A stretch of 64,000 nucleotides of DNA from Ferirhizobium litorale (GTDB lineage: Bacteria > Pseudomonadota > Alphaproteobacteria > Rhizobiales > Rhizobiaceae): contig JALDYZ010000020.1 in NCBI GenBank assembly GCA_030028905.1, positions 1 through 64,000 on the forward strand, read 5' to 3'. This document shows positions 8,861-18,200 of this stretch, piece by piece. Below the pieces are notes generated by a model. That model worked only from the letters and a program-made list of their open reading frames with translations. It searched no databases and had not been told where the DNA came from. Made by a program: the position numbers and the translations under genes. Each line of letters starts with the position of its first letter. Positions within the stretch are counted from its first letter, which is position 1.

Positions 8861-9979
8861 ATGCGTATTACTATTGAGCGGTCCAATCTCCTGAAATCGC
8901 TGAACCACGTCCATCGCGTGGTCGAGCGACGCAACACGATCCCGATCCTGTCGAATGTCCTGCTACGCGCCGATGGCGCAAGCCTGGAAATGAAGGCGAC
9001 CGACCTCGATCTGGAAATCACTGAAGCGACTCCCGCCAACGTCGAGCAGGCGGGCGCCACCACAGTGCCGGCGCACTTGCTCTATGACATCGTGCGCAAG
9101 CTTCCCGATGGCTCCGAGGTGCTTCTGGCGACCAATCCGGATGGCTCCTCGATGACGGTCGCCTCAGGCCGTTCGAAATTCTCTCTCCAGTGCCTGCCGC
9201 AGTCGGACTTCCCGGATCTCACCGCCGGCAGCTTCAGCCACACCTTCCGCCTGAAGGCTTCCGACCTGAAGATGCTGATCGACCGGACGCAGTTCGCGAT
9301 CTCGACCGAGGAAACGCGCTACTATCTCAACGGCATCTTCTTCCACACGATCGAAAGCGGCGGTGATCTGAAACTGCGCGCGGTTGCCACCGACGGCCAT
9401 CGCCTGGCACGCGCCGATGTCGAGGCGCCATCGGGGTCCGAGGGCATGCCCGGCATCATCATCCCGCGCAAGACGGTCGGCGAACTGCAGAAGCTCGTCG
9501 ACCTGCCCGACACCGTCGTCGCCGTCGAGGTTTCCGACGCCAAGATCCGCCTGACGATCGGCTCGATCGTCATCACCTCCAAGCTGATCGACGGCACTTT
9601 CCCCGACTATCAGCGGGTCATCCCGGCGAACAACGACAAGGAAATGCGCGTCGACTGCCAAACGTTTGCCCAGGCCGTCGATCGCGTGTCGACCATCTCC
9701 TCCGAGCGTGGACGCGCAGTCAAGCTCGCGCTCAGCGACGGACAGTTGCTGCTGACGGTCAACAACCCGGATTCGGGCAGCGCCACCGATGAATTGGCTG
9801 TCGGCTACGATACCGACCCTATGGAAATCGGCTTCAACGCCAAGTATTTGCTCGACATAACCGCCCAACTTTCCGGTGGCGAAGCTGTGTTCATGCTCGC
9901 TGATGCGGGTTCTCCAACGCTGATCCGAGACACCGCTGGCGATGACGCCCTATACGTTCTGATGCCAATGCGCGTCTGA
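8861..9979 (+). CDS. dnaN: DNA polymerase III beta sliding clamp
   Basis: DnaN is the ring-shaped processivity clamp of the replicative polymerase. The protein has 372 aa and three clamp domains (about 1-120, 130-245, 250-372). It starts MRITIERSNLLKSLNHVHRV and ends with the hydrophobic cleft motif ALYVLMPMRV, a near-invariant clamp C-terminus. It is not next to dnaA or recF here, which is normal in rhizobia. A strong hairpin follows at 10015-10053. Confidence 0.97.
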   Translation: MRITIERSNLLKSLNHVHRVVERRNTIPILSNVLLRADGASLEMKATDLDLEITEATPANVEQAGATTVPAHLLYDIVRKLPDGSEVLLATNPDGSSMTVASGRSKFSLQCLPQSDFPDLTAGSFSHTFRLKASDLKMLIDRTQFAISTEETRYYLNGIFFHTIESGGDLKLRAVATDGHRLARADVEAPSGSEGMPGIIIPRKTVGELQKLVDLPDTVVAVEVSDAKIRLTIGSIVITSKLIDGTFPDYQRVIPANNDKEMRVDCQTFAQAVDRVSTISSERGRAVKLALSDGQLLLTVNNPDSGSATDELAVGYDTDPMEIGFNAKYLLDITAQLSGGEAVFMLADAGSPTLIRDTAGDDALYVLMPMRV

Positions 9980-10014
9980 CCATTGCTCGCCAGCTTGCGA
10001 GTACCAGAGCATAT

Positions 10015-10060
10015 CGACGGGGACCGCCTGCTCAACCAGGGCGGCCCCCGTCGCGTTTCC
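10015..10060 (+). terminator. Hairpin after dnaN
   Basis: CGACGGGGACCGCC pairs with GGCGGCCCCCGTCG across a 12-nt loop, 14 bp with one mismatch, followed by CGTTTCCTG. This probably ends dnaN transcription, although the T-run is short. Confidence 0.6.
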
Positions 10061-10192
10061 TGTACAACATCAAAAATCCAGGAAACGAGTTCTCCTTCTA
10101 CGACATTTTGCCTTGTTTTTGCGGCAAAGGAGGACAACATAAGCAACAACTTGCACTATTGGATGAGCGTTGCTTTTGCGGGGGAGTGAAAT

Positions 10193-10786
10193 ATGGCAAT
10201 ACGCCTGAAGGAGCGGTTCGGCAGGAAGTTCGACGAGGAGATCCGGTTCTTCAAGGGATGGATCGACGGGCCGAAGCGAGTGGGTGCCATTCTGCCGACT
10301 TCCTCGATTACCGCTCGGCGAATGGCCAGCGTCATCAACCCGCGTTCCGGACTTCCTGTTCTGGAGCTTGGACCGGGCACAGGCGTCATCACCAAGGCGA
10401 TCCTCGGCCGCGGCGTGAAGCCGCAAAACCTCGTCGCGGTGGAGTACTCAAGCGATTTCTACGAGCATCTGCTGCGTACTTATCCCGGTGTCCGCTTCGT
10501 CAACGGCGACGCCTTTGATCTCGACAGGACACTCGGCGATCTCAAGGACCAAAAATTCGACTCGATCATTTCCGGGATTCCGCTTCTGAATTTTCCGATG
10601 CAGGCACGCATCGAGCTTCTCGAGAGCCTGCTCGACCGCATGCCCCTTGGGCGTCCGGTGGTGCAGATATCCTACGGGCCGGTTTCGCCCATCGTGGCAA
10701 GGCCGGACCGTTATCACATCCAGCATTTCGATTTCGTCGTGCGTAACCTTCCGCCGGCCCAGCTCTGGCTCTATCGCCGCAACTAA
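10193..10786 (+). CDS. pmtA: Phosphatidylethanolamine N-methyltransferase PmtA
   Basis: PmtA methylates phosphatidylethanolamine three times to make phosphatidylcholine, a major rhizobial membrane lipid. The 197-aa protein matches the short Sinorhizobium-type enzyme: RFFKGWIDGPKRVGAILPTS near the N-terminus, the SAM-binding LELGPGTGVITKAIL (about residue 58), then SGIPLLNFPM and the C-terminal VVRNLPPAQLW. No membrane segment is visible, as expected for a soluble or peripheral enzyme. It precedes pyrF on the same strand. Confidence 0.92.
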   Translation: MAIRLKERFGRKFDEEIRFFKGWIDGPKRVGAILPTSSITARRMASVINPRSGLPVLELGPGTGVITKAILGRGVKPQNLVAVEYSSDFYEHLLRTYPGVRFVNGDAFDLDRTLGDLKDQKFDSIISGIPLLNFPMQARIELLESLLDRMPLGRPVVQISYGPVSPIVARPDRYHIQHFDFVVRNLPPAQLWLYRRN

Positions 10787-10894
10787 CTATGCTCCGGCCA
10801 AAAGCGGCGGCATCCATCGTCTTTTCCGTCTTGCGGCACGCCTCGTCTCATGCGACTGCACGGGAGTGGACAACTGGCAGGGATGGAACGAAGT

Positions 10895-11587
10895 ATGACC
10901 GCACGCGACCGCTTGATCGTTGGCCTCGACATACCGACCGTACAGGAGGCCGAGCGCATCGTTTCGGCACTTGGAGAGGACGTGCTTTTCTACAAGATCG
11001 GCTACCAGCTGGTCTTTGCGGGAGGGCTGGAATTTGCCCGTGAACTTGCCCAGGACGGCAAGAAGGTGTTCCTGGACATGAAACTGCTCGACATCGACAA
11101 CACGATAGCTTCAGGGGTGGAGAACATCGTCAAGATGGGCATGTCGATGCTGACCTTGCACGCCTATCCGAAGGCCATGCGCGCTGCCGTCGCGGCCGCC
11201 AACGGCTCCGACTTGTGCCTTCTCGGCGTGACCGTGCTCACCTCCATGGACCAGCCGGACCTCGCCGAGGCCGGATACGAACTGGATCCACGTCATCTGG
11301 TGCTGAAGCGCGCCGCGCAGGCGCGTACGGCCGGCATGGGGGGCATCGTCTGCTCGGCGGAAGAATCAGCTGCCGTTCGCGCTGTCGTCGGTCCAGACAT
11401 GGCAATCGTCACACCGGGTATACGCCCGGCGGGAAGCGACAAGGGCGACCAGAAGCGGGTCATGACGCCTGGCGATGCGATCCGCGCAGGCTCGAGCCAC
11501 CTGGTCGTCGGCCGACCGATCGTCAGGGCGGAAGATCCCCGTGCCGCCGCGCGCGCCATCCTCGATGAGATGAACGCGGTGCGCTGA
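10895..11587 (+). CDS. pyrF: Orotidine-5'-phosphate decarboxylase
   Basis: PyrF converts OMP to UMP, the last step of pyrimidine biosynthesis. The 230-aa TIM-barrel protein has the catalytic [13 protein letters not shown] (D-x-K-x-x-D, about residue 60) and the phosphate-binding C-terminal VTPGIRP and [12 protein letters not shown]. The ATG at 10895 gives [14 protein letters not shown], the conserved start; an upstream in-frame ATG would add 15 unconserved residues. Confidence 0.96.
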   Translation: MTARDRLIVGLDIPTVQEAERIVSALGEDVLFYKIGYQLVFAGGLEFARELAQDGKKVFLDMKLLDIDNTIASGVENIVKMGMSMLTLHAYPKAMRAAVAAANGSDLCLLGVTVLTSMDQPDLAEAGYELDPRHLVLKRAAQARTAGMGGIVCSAEESAAVRAVVGPDMAIVTPGIRPAGSDKGDQKRVMTPGDAIRAGSSHLVVGRPIVRAEDPRAAARAILDEMNAVR

Positions 11588-11709
11588 CCCGCTTTGCACA
11601 TGTTTGCAAAACAGCAGGCTTGCGCGGTCTGACGTCCTGCGGGAACGTGGCCACCATGATTCTGTGCGGGCAGCTACCGTGGCGCGCACCCCAACAAGGA
11701 GTTGAGTAC

Positions 11710-11997
11710 ATGGCAAAGGGTTACTGGATTGCACGCGTCGACGTTCGCGATCCCGAGCGCTACAAGGACTACGTCGCGGCCGCCAAACCGGCCTTCGAGA
11801 AATTCGGAGCTACATTCCTTGCCCGCGGCGGCGAAATGGTCGAACTCGAGGGCAAGGCACGCACCCGCAATGTTGTCATCGAGTTCCCATCGCTGCAGGC
11901 GGCCAGGGACTGCTATTACTCGCCCGAATATCAGATCGCGGCAAAGATCCGCCAGGAAGTGGCGGACGCCGAAATGGTGCTGGTGGAAGGCGCCTGA
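11710..11997 (+). CDS. DUF1330 family protein
   Basis: This 95-aa cytoplasmic protein is a DUF1330 ferredoxin-like alpha-beta barrel (MAKGYWIARVDVRDPERY, EFPSLQAARDCYYSPEYQ). Relatives are small dimeric proteins of unknown function. The start is fixed by AAGGAG 8 nt upstream of the ATG at 11710. It stands alone between pyrF and the NDUFA9-like gene. Confidence 0.88.
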   Translation: MAKGYWIARVDVRDPERYKDYVAAAKPAFEKFGATFLARGGEMVELEGKARTRNVVIEFPSLQAARDCYYSPEYQIAAKIRQEVADAEMVLVEGA

Positions 11998-12116
11998 CAT
12001 TGGCCGAGCGGGGTGTAATGTCCGGGCCTTTATGAGACTTCACCTTGCACCGCAATTGGGCTAAGACACCGGCAATCTTCGCCGATCAACACCGTGCTTT
12101 TTACAAGGAGCGCATT

Positions 12117-13097
12117 ATGACCCTCGCCAATCTTCCCCCGCTCGTCACCGTGTTCGGAGGCTCGGGTTTCGTGGGACGGCATGTGGTTCGCGACCTTGCA
12201 AAGCGCGGCTACCGGATCCGGGTGGCCGTGCGGCGCCCGGACCTCGCGGGCTTCCTTCAGCCTCTCGGCACCGTCGGACAGATTTCGTTCGTCCAGGCCA
12301 ATCTTCGCTACCGGCAATCGGTTGACCGCGCCGTCGAAGGCGCATCCCACGTCGTCAACTGCGTCGGCATTCTGGCGCCCAAGGGACGCAATACCTTCGA
12401 CGCGGTCCAGGAATTCGGCGCCCGGGCCATTGCCGAAGCGGCGCGCGCGGCGGGCGCAAGCCTCACGCATGTCTCGGCGATCGGCGCCGATGTCAACTCA
12501 CCCTCCGTCTATGCGCGCACCAAGGGCCGGGCAGAGGCCGGGATCCTCGCCATCAAGCCGGACGCCGTCATCCTGCGCCCCTCTATCATTTTCGGCCCGG
12601 AGGACAGCTTCTTCAACAAGTTTGCCGACATGGCCCGCCTTTCGCCCGTCCTGCCCCTGATCGGCGGCGGCGCGACCCGGTTCCAGCCGGTCTTCGTCGG
12701 CGATGTGGCCGAGGTTGTGGGACTTTCGGTCGACGGCAAGGTCGAACCCGGCACGATCTACGAACTTGGCGGCCAGAACGTGCTGACATTCCGCGAATGT
12801 CTCGAGATCATGCTGAAGGTTATCGACCGCAAGCGGATGCTGGTCTCCATCCCCTTCGGCATCGCCTCGCTGATCGGTCGCCTGGCATCGATGATCCCCT
12901 TCGTTGCACCACCGATCACAGCCGATCAGGTAAAGCTCCTTAAGCACGACAACGTGGTCTCCAAGGCTGCGGAAGCAGAAGGACGCACGCTTCACGGCCT
13001 GGGCATCACCCCAACGATGCTTGTCTCGATCCTGCCCTCCTATCTCGTGCAGTACCGCCCGCATGGCCAGTACAGCAATTCCGGCCGGGCTGCCTGA
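12117..13097 (+). CDS. NDUFA9-like NAD(P)-binding protein
   Basis: This 326-aa protein belongs to the atypical short-chain dehydrogenase family related to the complex I accessory subunit NDUFA9. A Rossmann nucleotide motif (VTVFGGSGFVGRHVVRDL, about residue 10) opens it, followed by HVVNCVGIL and THVSAIGADVNSPSVYARTKGRAE with the YxxxK-type pair. In alphaproteobacteria this protein is thought to associate with respiratory complex I, but catalysis is unproven. The start is preceded by AAGGAG. The next gene downstream beyond 13.6 kb is uppP, a neighbourhood I believe recurs in rhizobia. Confidence 0.88.
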   Translation: MTLANLPPLVTVFGGSGFVGRHVVRDLAKRGYRIRVAVRRPDLAGFLQPLGTVGQISFVQANLRYRQSVDRAVEGASHVVNCVGILAPKGRNTFDAVQEFGARAIAEAARAAGASLTHVSAIGADVNSPSVYARTKGRAEAGILAIKPDAVILRPSIIFGPEDSFFNKFADMARLSPVLPLIGGGATRFQPVFVGDVAEVVGLSVDGKVEPGTIYELGGQNVLTFRECLEIMLKVIDRKRMLVSIPFGIASLIGRLASMIPFVAPPITADQVKLLKHDNVVSKAAEAEGRTLHGLGITPTMLVSILPSYLVQYRPHGQYSNSGRAA

Positions 13098-13114
13098 ACA
13101 TTTTCCTTCTTGCC

Positions 13115-13147
13115 GGGTCGCAGGCAATGATTTCAGGCCTGCGACCC
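13115..13147 (+). terminator. Hairpin after the NDUFA9-like gene
   Basis: GGGTCGCAGGC pairs perfectly with GCCTGCGACCC over an 11-nt loop. No T-run follows, so it may protect mRNA ends or act with other factors rather than terminate alone. Confidence 0.5.
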
Positions 13148-13201
13148 TACAGAATCCGACCGGCCCGGAACCTTTTTGTCATCAAAGCGTTGCACAAATA
13201 T

Positions 13202-13223
13202 CGCATCCGCAAAAATGGATGCG
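13202..13223 (+). repeat. Small inverted repeat upstream of the 54-aa gene
   Basis: CGCATCC and GGATGCG form a 7-bp stem around an A-rich 8-nt loop, immediately followed by TTAACC. It lies about 130 bp before the small exported protein and could be an operator or the end of a small transcript. Its function is unknown. Confidence 0.35.
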
Positions 13224-13352
13224 TTAACCTTGAATTCAGCAAGATAGACTATTGATGTTTTTCGAGCCCGAGAATAAATACCCCCGCGCTTCAATATAAT
13301 TACCCAACATCGCAGCGGGATCTGGCGGTCTCGTACGGAAAGGCATTCCCCC

Positions 13353-13517
13353 ATGGGCAAGTCCATCGCACTCTTTTTCGCGTGTGCGGCACTCGTCATT
13401 CTCGCGGGCTCATTCATGGCGCCGGGCACCGTAGCCGCCGTGAAAGCCGAATGCGCTCCTGCCTATGGTGTCGATCCCTGCAACACCGGATCCATCCAAT
13501 CGGCCGACGCCGAGTAA
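13353..13517 (+). CDS. Small exported protein, 54 aa
   Basis: The frame starts MGKSIALFFACAALVILAGS and has a convincing Sec signal peptide, with cleavage plausible near TVAA or VKA. A mature peptide of only about 28 residues remains, with two cysteines (ECAPAYGVDPC) that could form a disulfide. GGAAAGG lies about 9 nt before the ATG, and a strong terminator follows 8 bp after the stop, so it looks like an independent transcription unit. I do not recognise a family, and the function is unknown. Confidence 0.65.
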   Translation: MGKSIALFFACAALVILAGSFMAPGTVAAVKAECAPAYGVDPCNTGSIQSADAE

Positions 13518-13524
13518 CCAAGAC

Positions 13525-13557
13525 AAAGGGCCGGCATCGCGACCGGCCCTTTTCTTT
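13525..13557 (+). terminator. Rho-independent terminator
   Basis: AAAGGGCCGG pairs perfectly with CCGGCCCTTT over an 8-nt loop, followed by CTTTG. It closes the 54-aa gene and can also serve the convergent uppP, whose stop is at 13600. Confidence 0.85.
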
Positions 13558-13599
13558 GTGAATGCGACTGCCGCATCGCCGGCAATCGTATCAGGCTGG

Positions 13600-14406
13600 T
13601 TATCCGAAGATGAGAAGACCTGCCAGGCCGAGGACGCCAACAGCGATCCGCCAGTAGGCAAATGGCGCGTAACCGCGCTTCGAGACGAAATCCAGCAGCG
13701 ACCGGACGACCAGCACGGCGGCCACGAAAGCCGCGACGAAGCCGACGCCGATGACTGCGACGTCGTCGAAAGTCAGGGCATTGCGGTTTTTGTAGAGATC
13801 AAGCGCGAACGCCCCGATCATGGTCGGCATGGCCAGGAAGAACGAAAACTCTGCTGCCGAACGCTTGTCCGTTCCCATCAGCAGGGCGCCGACGATGGTG
13901 GCCCCGGAGCGCGAGGTGCCGGGGATCATCGCCAGGCACTGGAACAGTCCGATGCGAAAGGCCAGTCCCGGCGGAAAATCCATCACGTCCCGGTAGATCG
14001 GCTTGAATGTCATGCGATCGACCGCGAGCAGGACGAACCCGCCCAGGATCAACATGACGCAGATCAGCATCGGCGTTTCGAAGAGCACCGACTTGATGAA
14101 GCCGTGCGCCAACATGCCGATCACTACCGCCGGAAGGAATGCGAGCAGGATGGTGAAGACGAAACGGCGGGCGCTGGCGCTGGTCGGGAGTGCCTTCGCA
14201 ATCGACCACAGTCGCTGGAAATAGACGAGCAGGATGGCAAGGATCGCGCCCAACTGGATGAGAACGGCGAATGTATTGCCGGGCGATTTGAAGCCGAGAA
14301 AATGCCCGGCGAGCAAAATGTGGGCCGTGGAGGAAACGGGAATGAACTCGGTCAGGCCTTCCAGAAGGCCTAGAACGAGTGCGCTGATTATTGATTGGTC
14401 AGCCAT
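13600..14406 (-). CDS. uppP: Undecaprenyl-diphosphatase UppP/BacA
   Basis: UppP dephosphorylates undecaprenyl diphosphate at the inner membrane and so recycles the lipid carrier for cell-wall and polysaccharide synthesis. The 268-aa protein has about eight membrane segments and both family signatures: [17 protein letters not shown] (about residue 13) and [17 protein letters not shown] (about residue 160). The ATG at 14406 has AGGA 7 nt upstream and gives the family length; the longer reading adds 54 unconserved residues. It is divergent from the GST gene. Confidence 0.95.
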   Translation of the reverse strand: MADQSIISALVLGLLEGLTEFIPVSSTAHILLAGHFLGFKSPGNTFAVLIQLGAILAILLVYFQRLWSIAKALPTSASARRFVFTILLAFLPAVVIGMLAHGFIKSVLFETPMLICVMLILGGFVLLAVDRMTFKPIYRDVMDFPPGLAFRIGLFQCLAMIPGTSRSGATIVGALLMGTDKRSAAEFSFFLAMPTMIGAFALDLYKNRNALTFDDVAVIGVGFVAAFVAAVLVVRSLLDFVSKRGYAPFAYWRIAVGVLGLAGLLIFG

Positions 14407-14558
14407 GATATGTCCTTTGTACGGGCGGCGAAACCGCCTGATTCGCTTGTATTGGCGCAGGCAACCTCCTATAGCTTCGCTATACGAGGCATGGCCAGAG
14501 CCGTCGTCATCAACCGCTTGCCGCCAACTCAACCCATCGTCGCAAAGTTCTGATAAAG

Positions 14559-15251
14559 ATGCCCACACTCTATCATCACCCGATGTCGTCAGCGTCTCGG
14601 TTCGTCCGTCTAATCCTCACCGAATATGGCTTTCATGCGGATCTGATCGATGAACAGCCGTGGGAAAAGCGTCGCGACTTCCTGGCCCTCAACCCCGCCG
14701 GGTCGCTGCCGGTCTATGTCGATGACAGCATGCGCGCCCTTTGCGGCGCCTCGGTCATCTCCGAATATCTCGATGAAACCCATGGCGTATTGAAGCGGGA
14801 CCGGCGGCTTCTGGCGGAAGATCCATTCCAGCGGGCCGAGATCCGGCGACTGACGGAATGGTTCCTGCAGAAGATGGAAAGGGATGTCACGCGCCCCTTG
14901 GCGCGCGAGCGCGTCTACAAGCTGCAGATGACGCCGGACCAAGGCGGTGGCGCCCCGGACTCGAAGATCCTGCGGACGGCACGGGCGAACATCCGCCAGC
15001 ACATGAAGTACCTGTCCTGGCTAGCCGGCTCGCGCACCTGGCTTGCCGGCGACCGGCTGAGCTATGCCGACCTCGCGGCCGCGGCCGCGCTGTCGGTGCT
15101 CGATTATCTCGGCGAGATCGACTGGTCGGAATCGCCGACGGCCAAGGACTGGTACCAGCGGCTGAAGTCGCGACCTTCCTTCCGTCCGCTGCTGACCGAT
15201 CGCGTGCGCGGCTTGACGCCGGTCTCGCACTACGCGGACCTCGATTTCTGA
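14559..15251 (+). CDS. Glutathione S-transferase
   Basis: This 230-aa cytosolic GST has an N-terminal thioredoxin-like domain ([20 protein letters not shown], then [12 protein letters not shown] as the cis-Pro region) and an all-alpha C-terminal domain with the [19 protein letters not shown] motif. Its substrate is unknown. The gene ends 12 bp before queG on the same strand and is probably co-transcribed. Confidence 0.9.
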   Translation: MPTLYHHPMSSASRFVRLILTEYGFHADLIDEQPWEKRRDFLALNPAGSLPVYVDDSMRALCGASVISEYLDETHGVLKRDRRLLAEDPFQRAEIRRLTEWFLQKMERDVTRPLARERVYKLQMTPDQGGGAPDSKILRTARANIRQHMKYLSWLAGSRTWLAGDRLSYADLAAAAALSVLDYLGEIDWSESPTAKDWYQRLKSRPSFRPLLTDRVRGLTPVSHYADLDF

Positions 15252-15263
15252 CGAAGGCAAGGC

Positions 15264-16421
15264 ATGACGCATGACCGGACAGAGGAAAAGGTTGCCAGAC
15301 GCCGCGAAACCCTGACCGGGTTCATTCGCAGCGAAGCCGAGAAACTCGGTTTCGACCTCTGCCGCGTCACCCGCCCCGACGTCATGCCGGACGCGCCTGC
15401 AAGGCTCGGTGCGTTTCTTTCCGCCGGCTATCACGGCACCATGGAATGGATGGCGGAAACGCGCGAGCGCCGCGCCGATCCGCGCGTGCTGTGGGGCGAG
15501 GTGCGCTCCATCGTCGTCTTCGGCCTCAACTACGGCCCCGACGAAGATCCACGCGCCGTTCTCGGCAAACCCGACCGGGCCGCCATTTCCGTCTACGCCC
15601 GCAATCGCGACTATCACGACGTCATCAAGGGGCGGCTCAAGGAGATCGCGACCCGCTTCGCCGCCCGTGCCCAGGCGGACGTCAAGGTGTTCGTCGATAC
15701 CGCGCCGGTGATGGAGAAGCCGCTCGCTGCTGCCGCCGGTCTCGGCTGGCAGGGCAAGCATACCAATCTCGTCAGCCGCTCGCACGGCTCTTGGCTGTTC
15801 CTCGGCAGCATGTTCACCACCGCCGAGTTGGACTACGACGAGCCCGAAATCGACCATTGCGGCTCGTGCCGCGCCTGCCTCGACTCCTGCCCGACAAACG
15901 CCTTTCCTGCGCCCTACAGGATCGATGCGCGCCGCTGCATCTCCTATCTGACGATCGAGCACAAGGGGCCAATCGATCCGGACCTGCGCGTTCTGATGGG
16001 CAACCGCATCTACGGCTGCGACGATTGCCTGGCAGCCTGCCCTTGGAACAAGTTCGCCCGAAGCGCATCGGAAATGAAGCTGAAGGCCCGCGAGGATCTC
16101 AAGGAGCCGCCGATCGCCTTCCTGCTGACGCTTGAAGACGGGGCGTTCAGGGCCTTTTTTTCCGGCTCTCCGGTCAAGCGCATCGGCCGTGACCGCTTCA
16201 TCCGCAATGTATTGATCGCCGCCGGAAATTCCGGCGATCGCGACTTGATAGCCGGCTGTCGCCGGTTGACTAGGGATCCATCCGCAATCGTGCGCGGCAT
16301 GGCAGTCTGGGCCCTGTCACGGCTGATGACCAATGCGGAATTTGCCACCCTAGCAGCCGGACGACCAAATGAGACGGATACCGATGTGGTCCTGGAATGG
16401 CGGAAGGCGGGGGCAGCATGA
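15264..16421 (+). CDS. queG: Epoxyqueuosine reductase
   Basis: QueG reduces epoxyqueuosine to queuosine in tRNA using a cobalamin cofactor and two 4Fe-4S clusters. The 385-aa protein shows the two ferredoxin-like cysteine runs [16 protein letters not shown] (about residue 197) and [13 protein letters not shown] (about residue 252), plus a C-terminal HEAT-like repeat part. The catalytic-region motif [20 protein letters not shown] is intact. Its stop overlaps the start of the next gene (ATGA). Confidence 0.95.
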   Translation: MTHDRTEEKVARRRETLTGFIRSEAEKLGFDLCRVTRPDVMPDAPARLGAFLSAGYHGTMEWMAETRERRADPRVLWGEVRSIVVFGLNYGPDEDPRAVLGKPDRAAISVYARNRDYHDVIKGRLKEIATRFAARAQADVKVFVDTAPVMEKPLAAAAGLGWQGKHTNLVSRSHGSWLFLGSMFTTAELDYDEPEIDHCGSCRACLDSCPTNAFPAPYRIDARRCISYLTIEHKGPIDPDLRVLMGNRIYGCDDCLAACPWNKFARSASEMKLKAREDLKEPPIAFLLTLEDGAFRAFFSGSPVKRIGRDRFIRNVLIAAGNSGDRDLIAGCRRLTRDPSAIVRGMAVWALSRLMTNAEFATLAAGRPNETDTDVVLEWRKAGAA

Positions 16422-17290
16422 CGCATTTGATGATTTTCGGAGCCGGATATTCCGGCAAGGCCATTGCAGCCAGCATGAAGGACTTGGGCTGGCGCATTGC
16501 CGGCACGACGCGCTCGGAGGACAAGGCATCTTCGCTTGCGTCCAAGGGTATCGTTCCCTTCCTGTTCGACGGTGTGGCTCTCAGCGAAGCGCTTCGTGGC
16601 GAATTGCAGACGGTGACGCATCTGGTGCAATCGATCGCACCCGGCCGGGACGGCGACCCGCTGCTGCGGATTGCGGGCAATTCCGTACGCAGCCTGATGC
16701 CGAAGCTCGAATGGATCGGCTATCTCTCCACAGTCGGCGTATACGGGGACCACGAGGGCGCCTGGGTCGACGAGGAAAGCGAATGCAAGCCGGTGTCATC
16801 CCGTTCGCGAGAACGGCTTGAAGCAGAAAGCGCATGGACCGACCTCGGCAACACCGACGGCGTCCCTGTAGCCCAATTGCGCCTGTCCGGTATCTATGGG
16901 CCGGGTCGCAATGCCCTGCGCAATATGTCCGAGGGCACGGCGCGGCGACTCGTCAAGAAAGACCAGGTGTTCAACCGCATTCGCGTCGAGGATATCGGCG
17001 CGGCGACCCGGTTTCTCGTGGAACGCAAGCTGGGCGGCAAATACAACGTCACCGACCATGAGCCCGCCCCGCCCCAGGACGTGGTGGCCGAGGCGGCCCG
17101 CCTCATGGGGGTGGAGCCGCCGCCGGAGCAGCCCTTTGAAACCGCCGAACTTTCGCCCATGGCGCGGTCCTTCTACGGCGAAAACAAACGCGTCTCGAAC
17201 CGCAAGATCCGTGATCTCGGATTCGAATTTCAATTTCCCGACTATCGGGTTTCGCTTGCCGAGCTATGGAGCGGCAATTGGCGGGGGTGA
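16418..17290 (+). CDS. NAD-dependent epimerase-like SDR (YeeZ type)
   Basis: This 290-aa extended short-chain dehydrogenase-like protein begins with a Rossmann motif ([16 protein letters not shown]). It later shows [18 protein letters not shown], the Y-containing active-site region, and a C-terminal substrate domain ([17 protein letters not shown]). It resembles YeeZ/ActC-type proteins whose substrate is unknown. The ATG at 16418 overlaps the queG stop by 4 bp, which supports translational coupling; an ATG 21 nt earlier is less likely. Confidence 0.85.
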   Translation: MTHLMIFGAGYSGKAIAASMKDLGWRIAGTTRSEDKASSLASKGIVPFLFDGVALSEALRGELQTVTHLVQSIAPGRDGDPLLRIAGNSVRSLMPKLEWIGYLSTVGVYGDHEGAWVDEESECKPVSSRSRERLEAESAWTDLGNTDGVPVAQLRLSGIYGPGRNALRNMSEGTARRLVKKDQVFNRIRVEDIGAATRFLVERKLGGKYNVTDHEPAPPQDVVAEAARLMGVEPPPEQPFETAELSPMARSFYGENKRVSNRKIRDLGFEFQFPDYRVSLAELWSGNWRG

Positions 17291-17764
17291 TCCAACGCAG
17301 GTTGAAGCCGGCCGCGGAACATCCCTTTGGATGGAATTGCCGTGAAGTTTTTCTACCAGCGCGGCGCGCATTCGGGTCCTTTTTGTCCCACGCGGAAAAG
17401 CAGGAATTTTCTTCCAAGGACGTATTTTCGGATTTAATCGCCCGGGATCATGGTTAACCGCCTCTGAATTTGCGCAATTTTGGCGGAGAAATGCGTCATG
17501 GGAGAAATTTTTTTTAAGGCTTTTCGTGATCGACACGGGCATGCCGCCTGCTTAGAAAATTTCTTCGCCTTTTTCCCTGATTCTATTCGTTTTTTCTAGT
17601 TTCAATAATTTACCAAACGTTACCTATACATAGGTATAGGATACCATATGTTACACGCTGTAACTTTCCGTGATCGTCGCCGGCCCCTTTTCGCCATGAT
17701 TCAGCCGATTCAAGCCCCCCCTCATAAGCAAGCCGCTTAGCAGCTCTCAGAGAGGGGAAGCCAA
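17291..17764. other. Long AT-rich intergenic region with palindromes
   Basis: This 474-bp gap contains no supported coding sequence. Its second half is markedly AT-rich (T-runs at 17500-17610) and ends in a cluster of inverted repeats at 17622-17664 before the RlpA-like gene. A TTAACC half-site for CtrA occurs near 17454. It probably holds the regulated promoter of the RlpA-like gene; an unannotated small RNA cannot be excluded. Confidence 0.5.
17622..17664 (+). promoter_or_regulatory. Cluster of overlapping inverted repeats
   Basis: CCTATAC and GTATAGG (17623-17640, 4-nt loop) form one inverted repeat. GGTAT-AGG-ATACC overlaps it. GTTACA-CGC-TGTAAC (17650-17664) is a perfect palindrome with a 3-nt centre. 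The cluster sits about 100 bp before the RlpA-like gene and looks like operator DNA for a dimeric regulator. No regulator is identified. Confidence 0.5.
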
Positions 17765-18127
17765 ATGACGACGACTTTCGGGCGTTCTTTTGTCGCCGCC
17801 GCTATCATTGCAGCGAGTTCAATCATAATGCCCATCGAGGCATCTGCCGCCGGCTGTGGCGGTGCGTCCTGGTATGCGTTGACGTCTAAGACCGCTTCGG
17901 GTGAGCGCATGAACCCGGCGAATCTTACGGCGGCCCATCGGTCGCTCAAGTTCGGCACCAAGGTGAAGGTCACCAACAAGCGCAACGGCAAAACTGTCGT
18001 CGTGCGTATCAACGATCGCGGGCCGTTTATCCGCGGGCGCGTGATCGACCTATCTAAGGCCGCCGCGCAGAACATCGGCATGGTCAAGAGCGGCACGGCC
18101 AGCGTCTGTTACGAGATCGTCCGCTGA
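17765..18127 (+). CDS. RlpA-like double-psi beta-barrel protein
   Basis: This 120-aa exported protein has a signal peptide (about residues 1-29, ending EASAA) and then a single RlpA-like double-psi beta-barrel: [59 protein letters not shown]. The conserved SG.RF/MNP, H and D residues of septal-ring lytic transglycosylases are present, but the SPOR domain of full RlpA is absent. It probably acts on peptidoglycan glycan strands in the periplasm. GAGAGGGGAAGCC precedes the ATG. Confidence 0.88.
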   Translation: MTTTFGRSFVAAAIIAASSIIMPIEASAAGCGGASWYALTSKTASGERMNPANLTAAHRSLKFGTKVKVTNKRNGKTVVVRINDRGPFIRGRVIDLSKAAAQNIGMVKSGTASVCYEIVR

Positions 18128-18200
18128 TTTAGCCCGAAACGCTTGCTCTTCCCGTCAATCACGGCTACCACCCCGGGGAATTGTACAGGAGTGACCAGGA

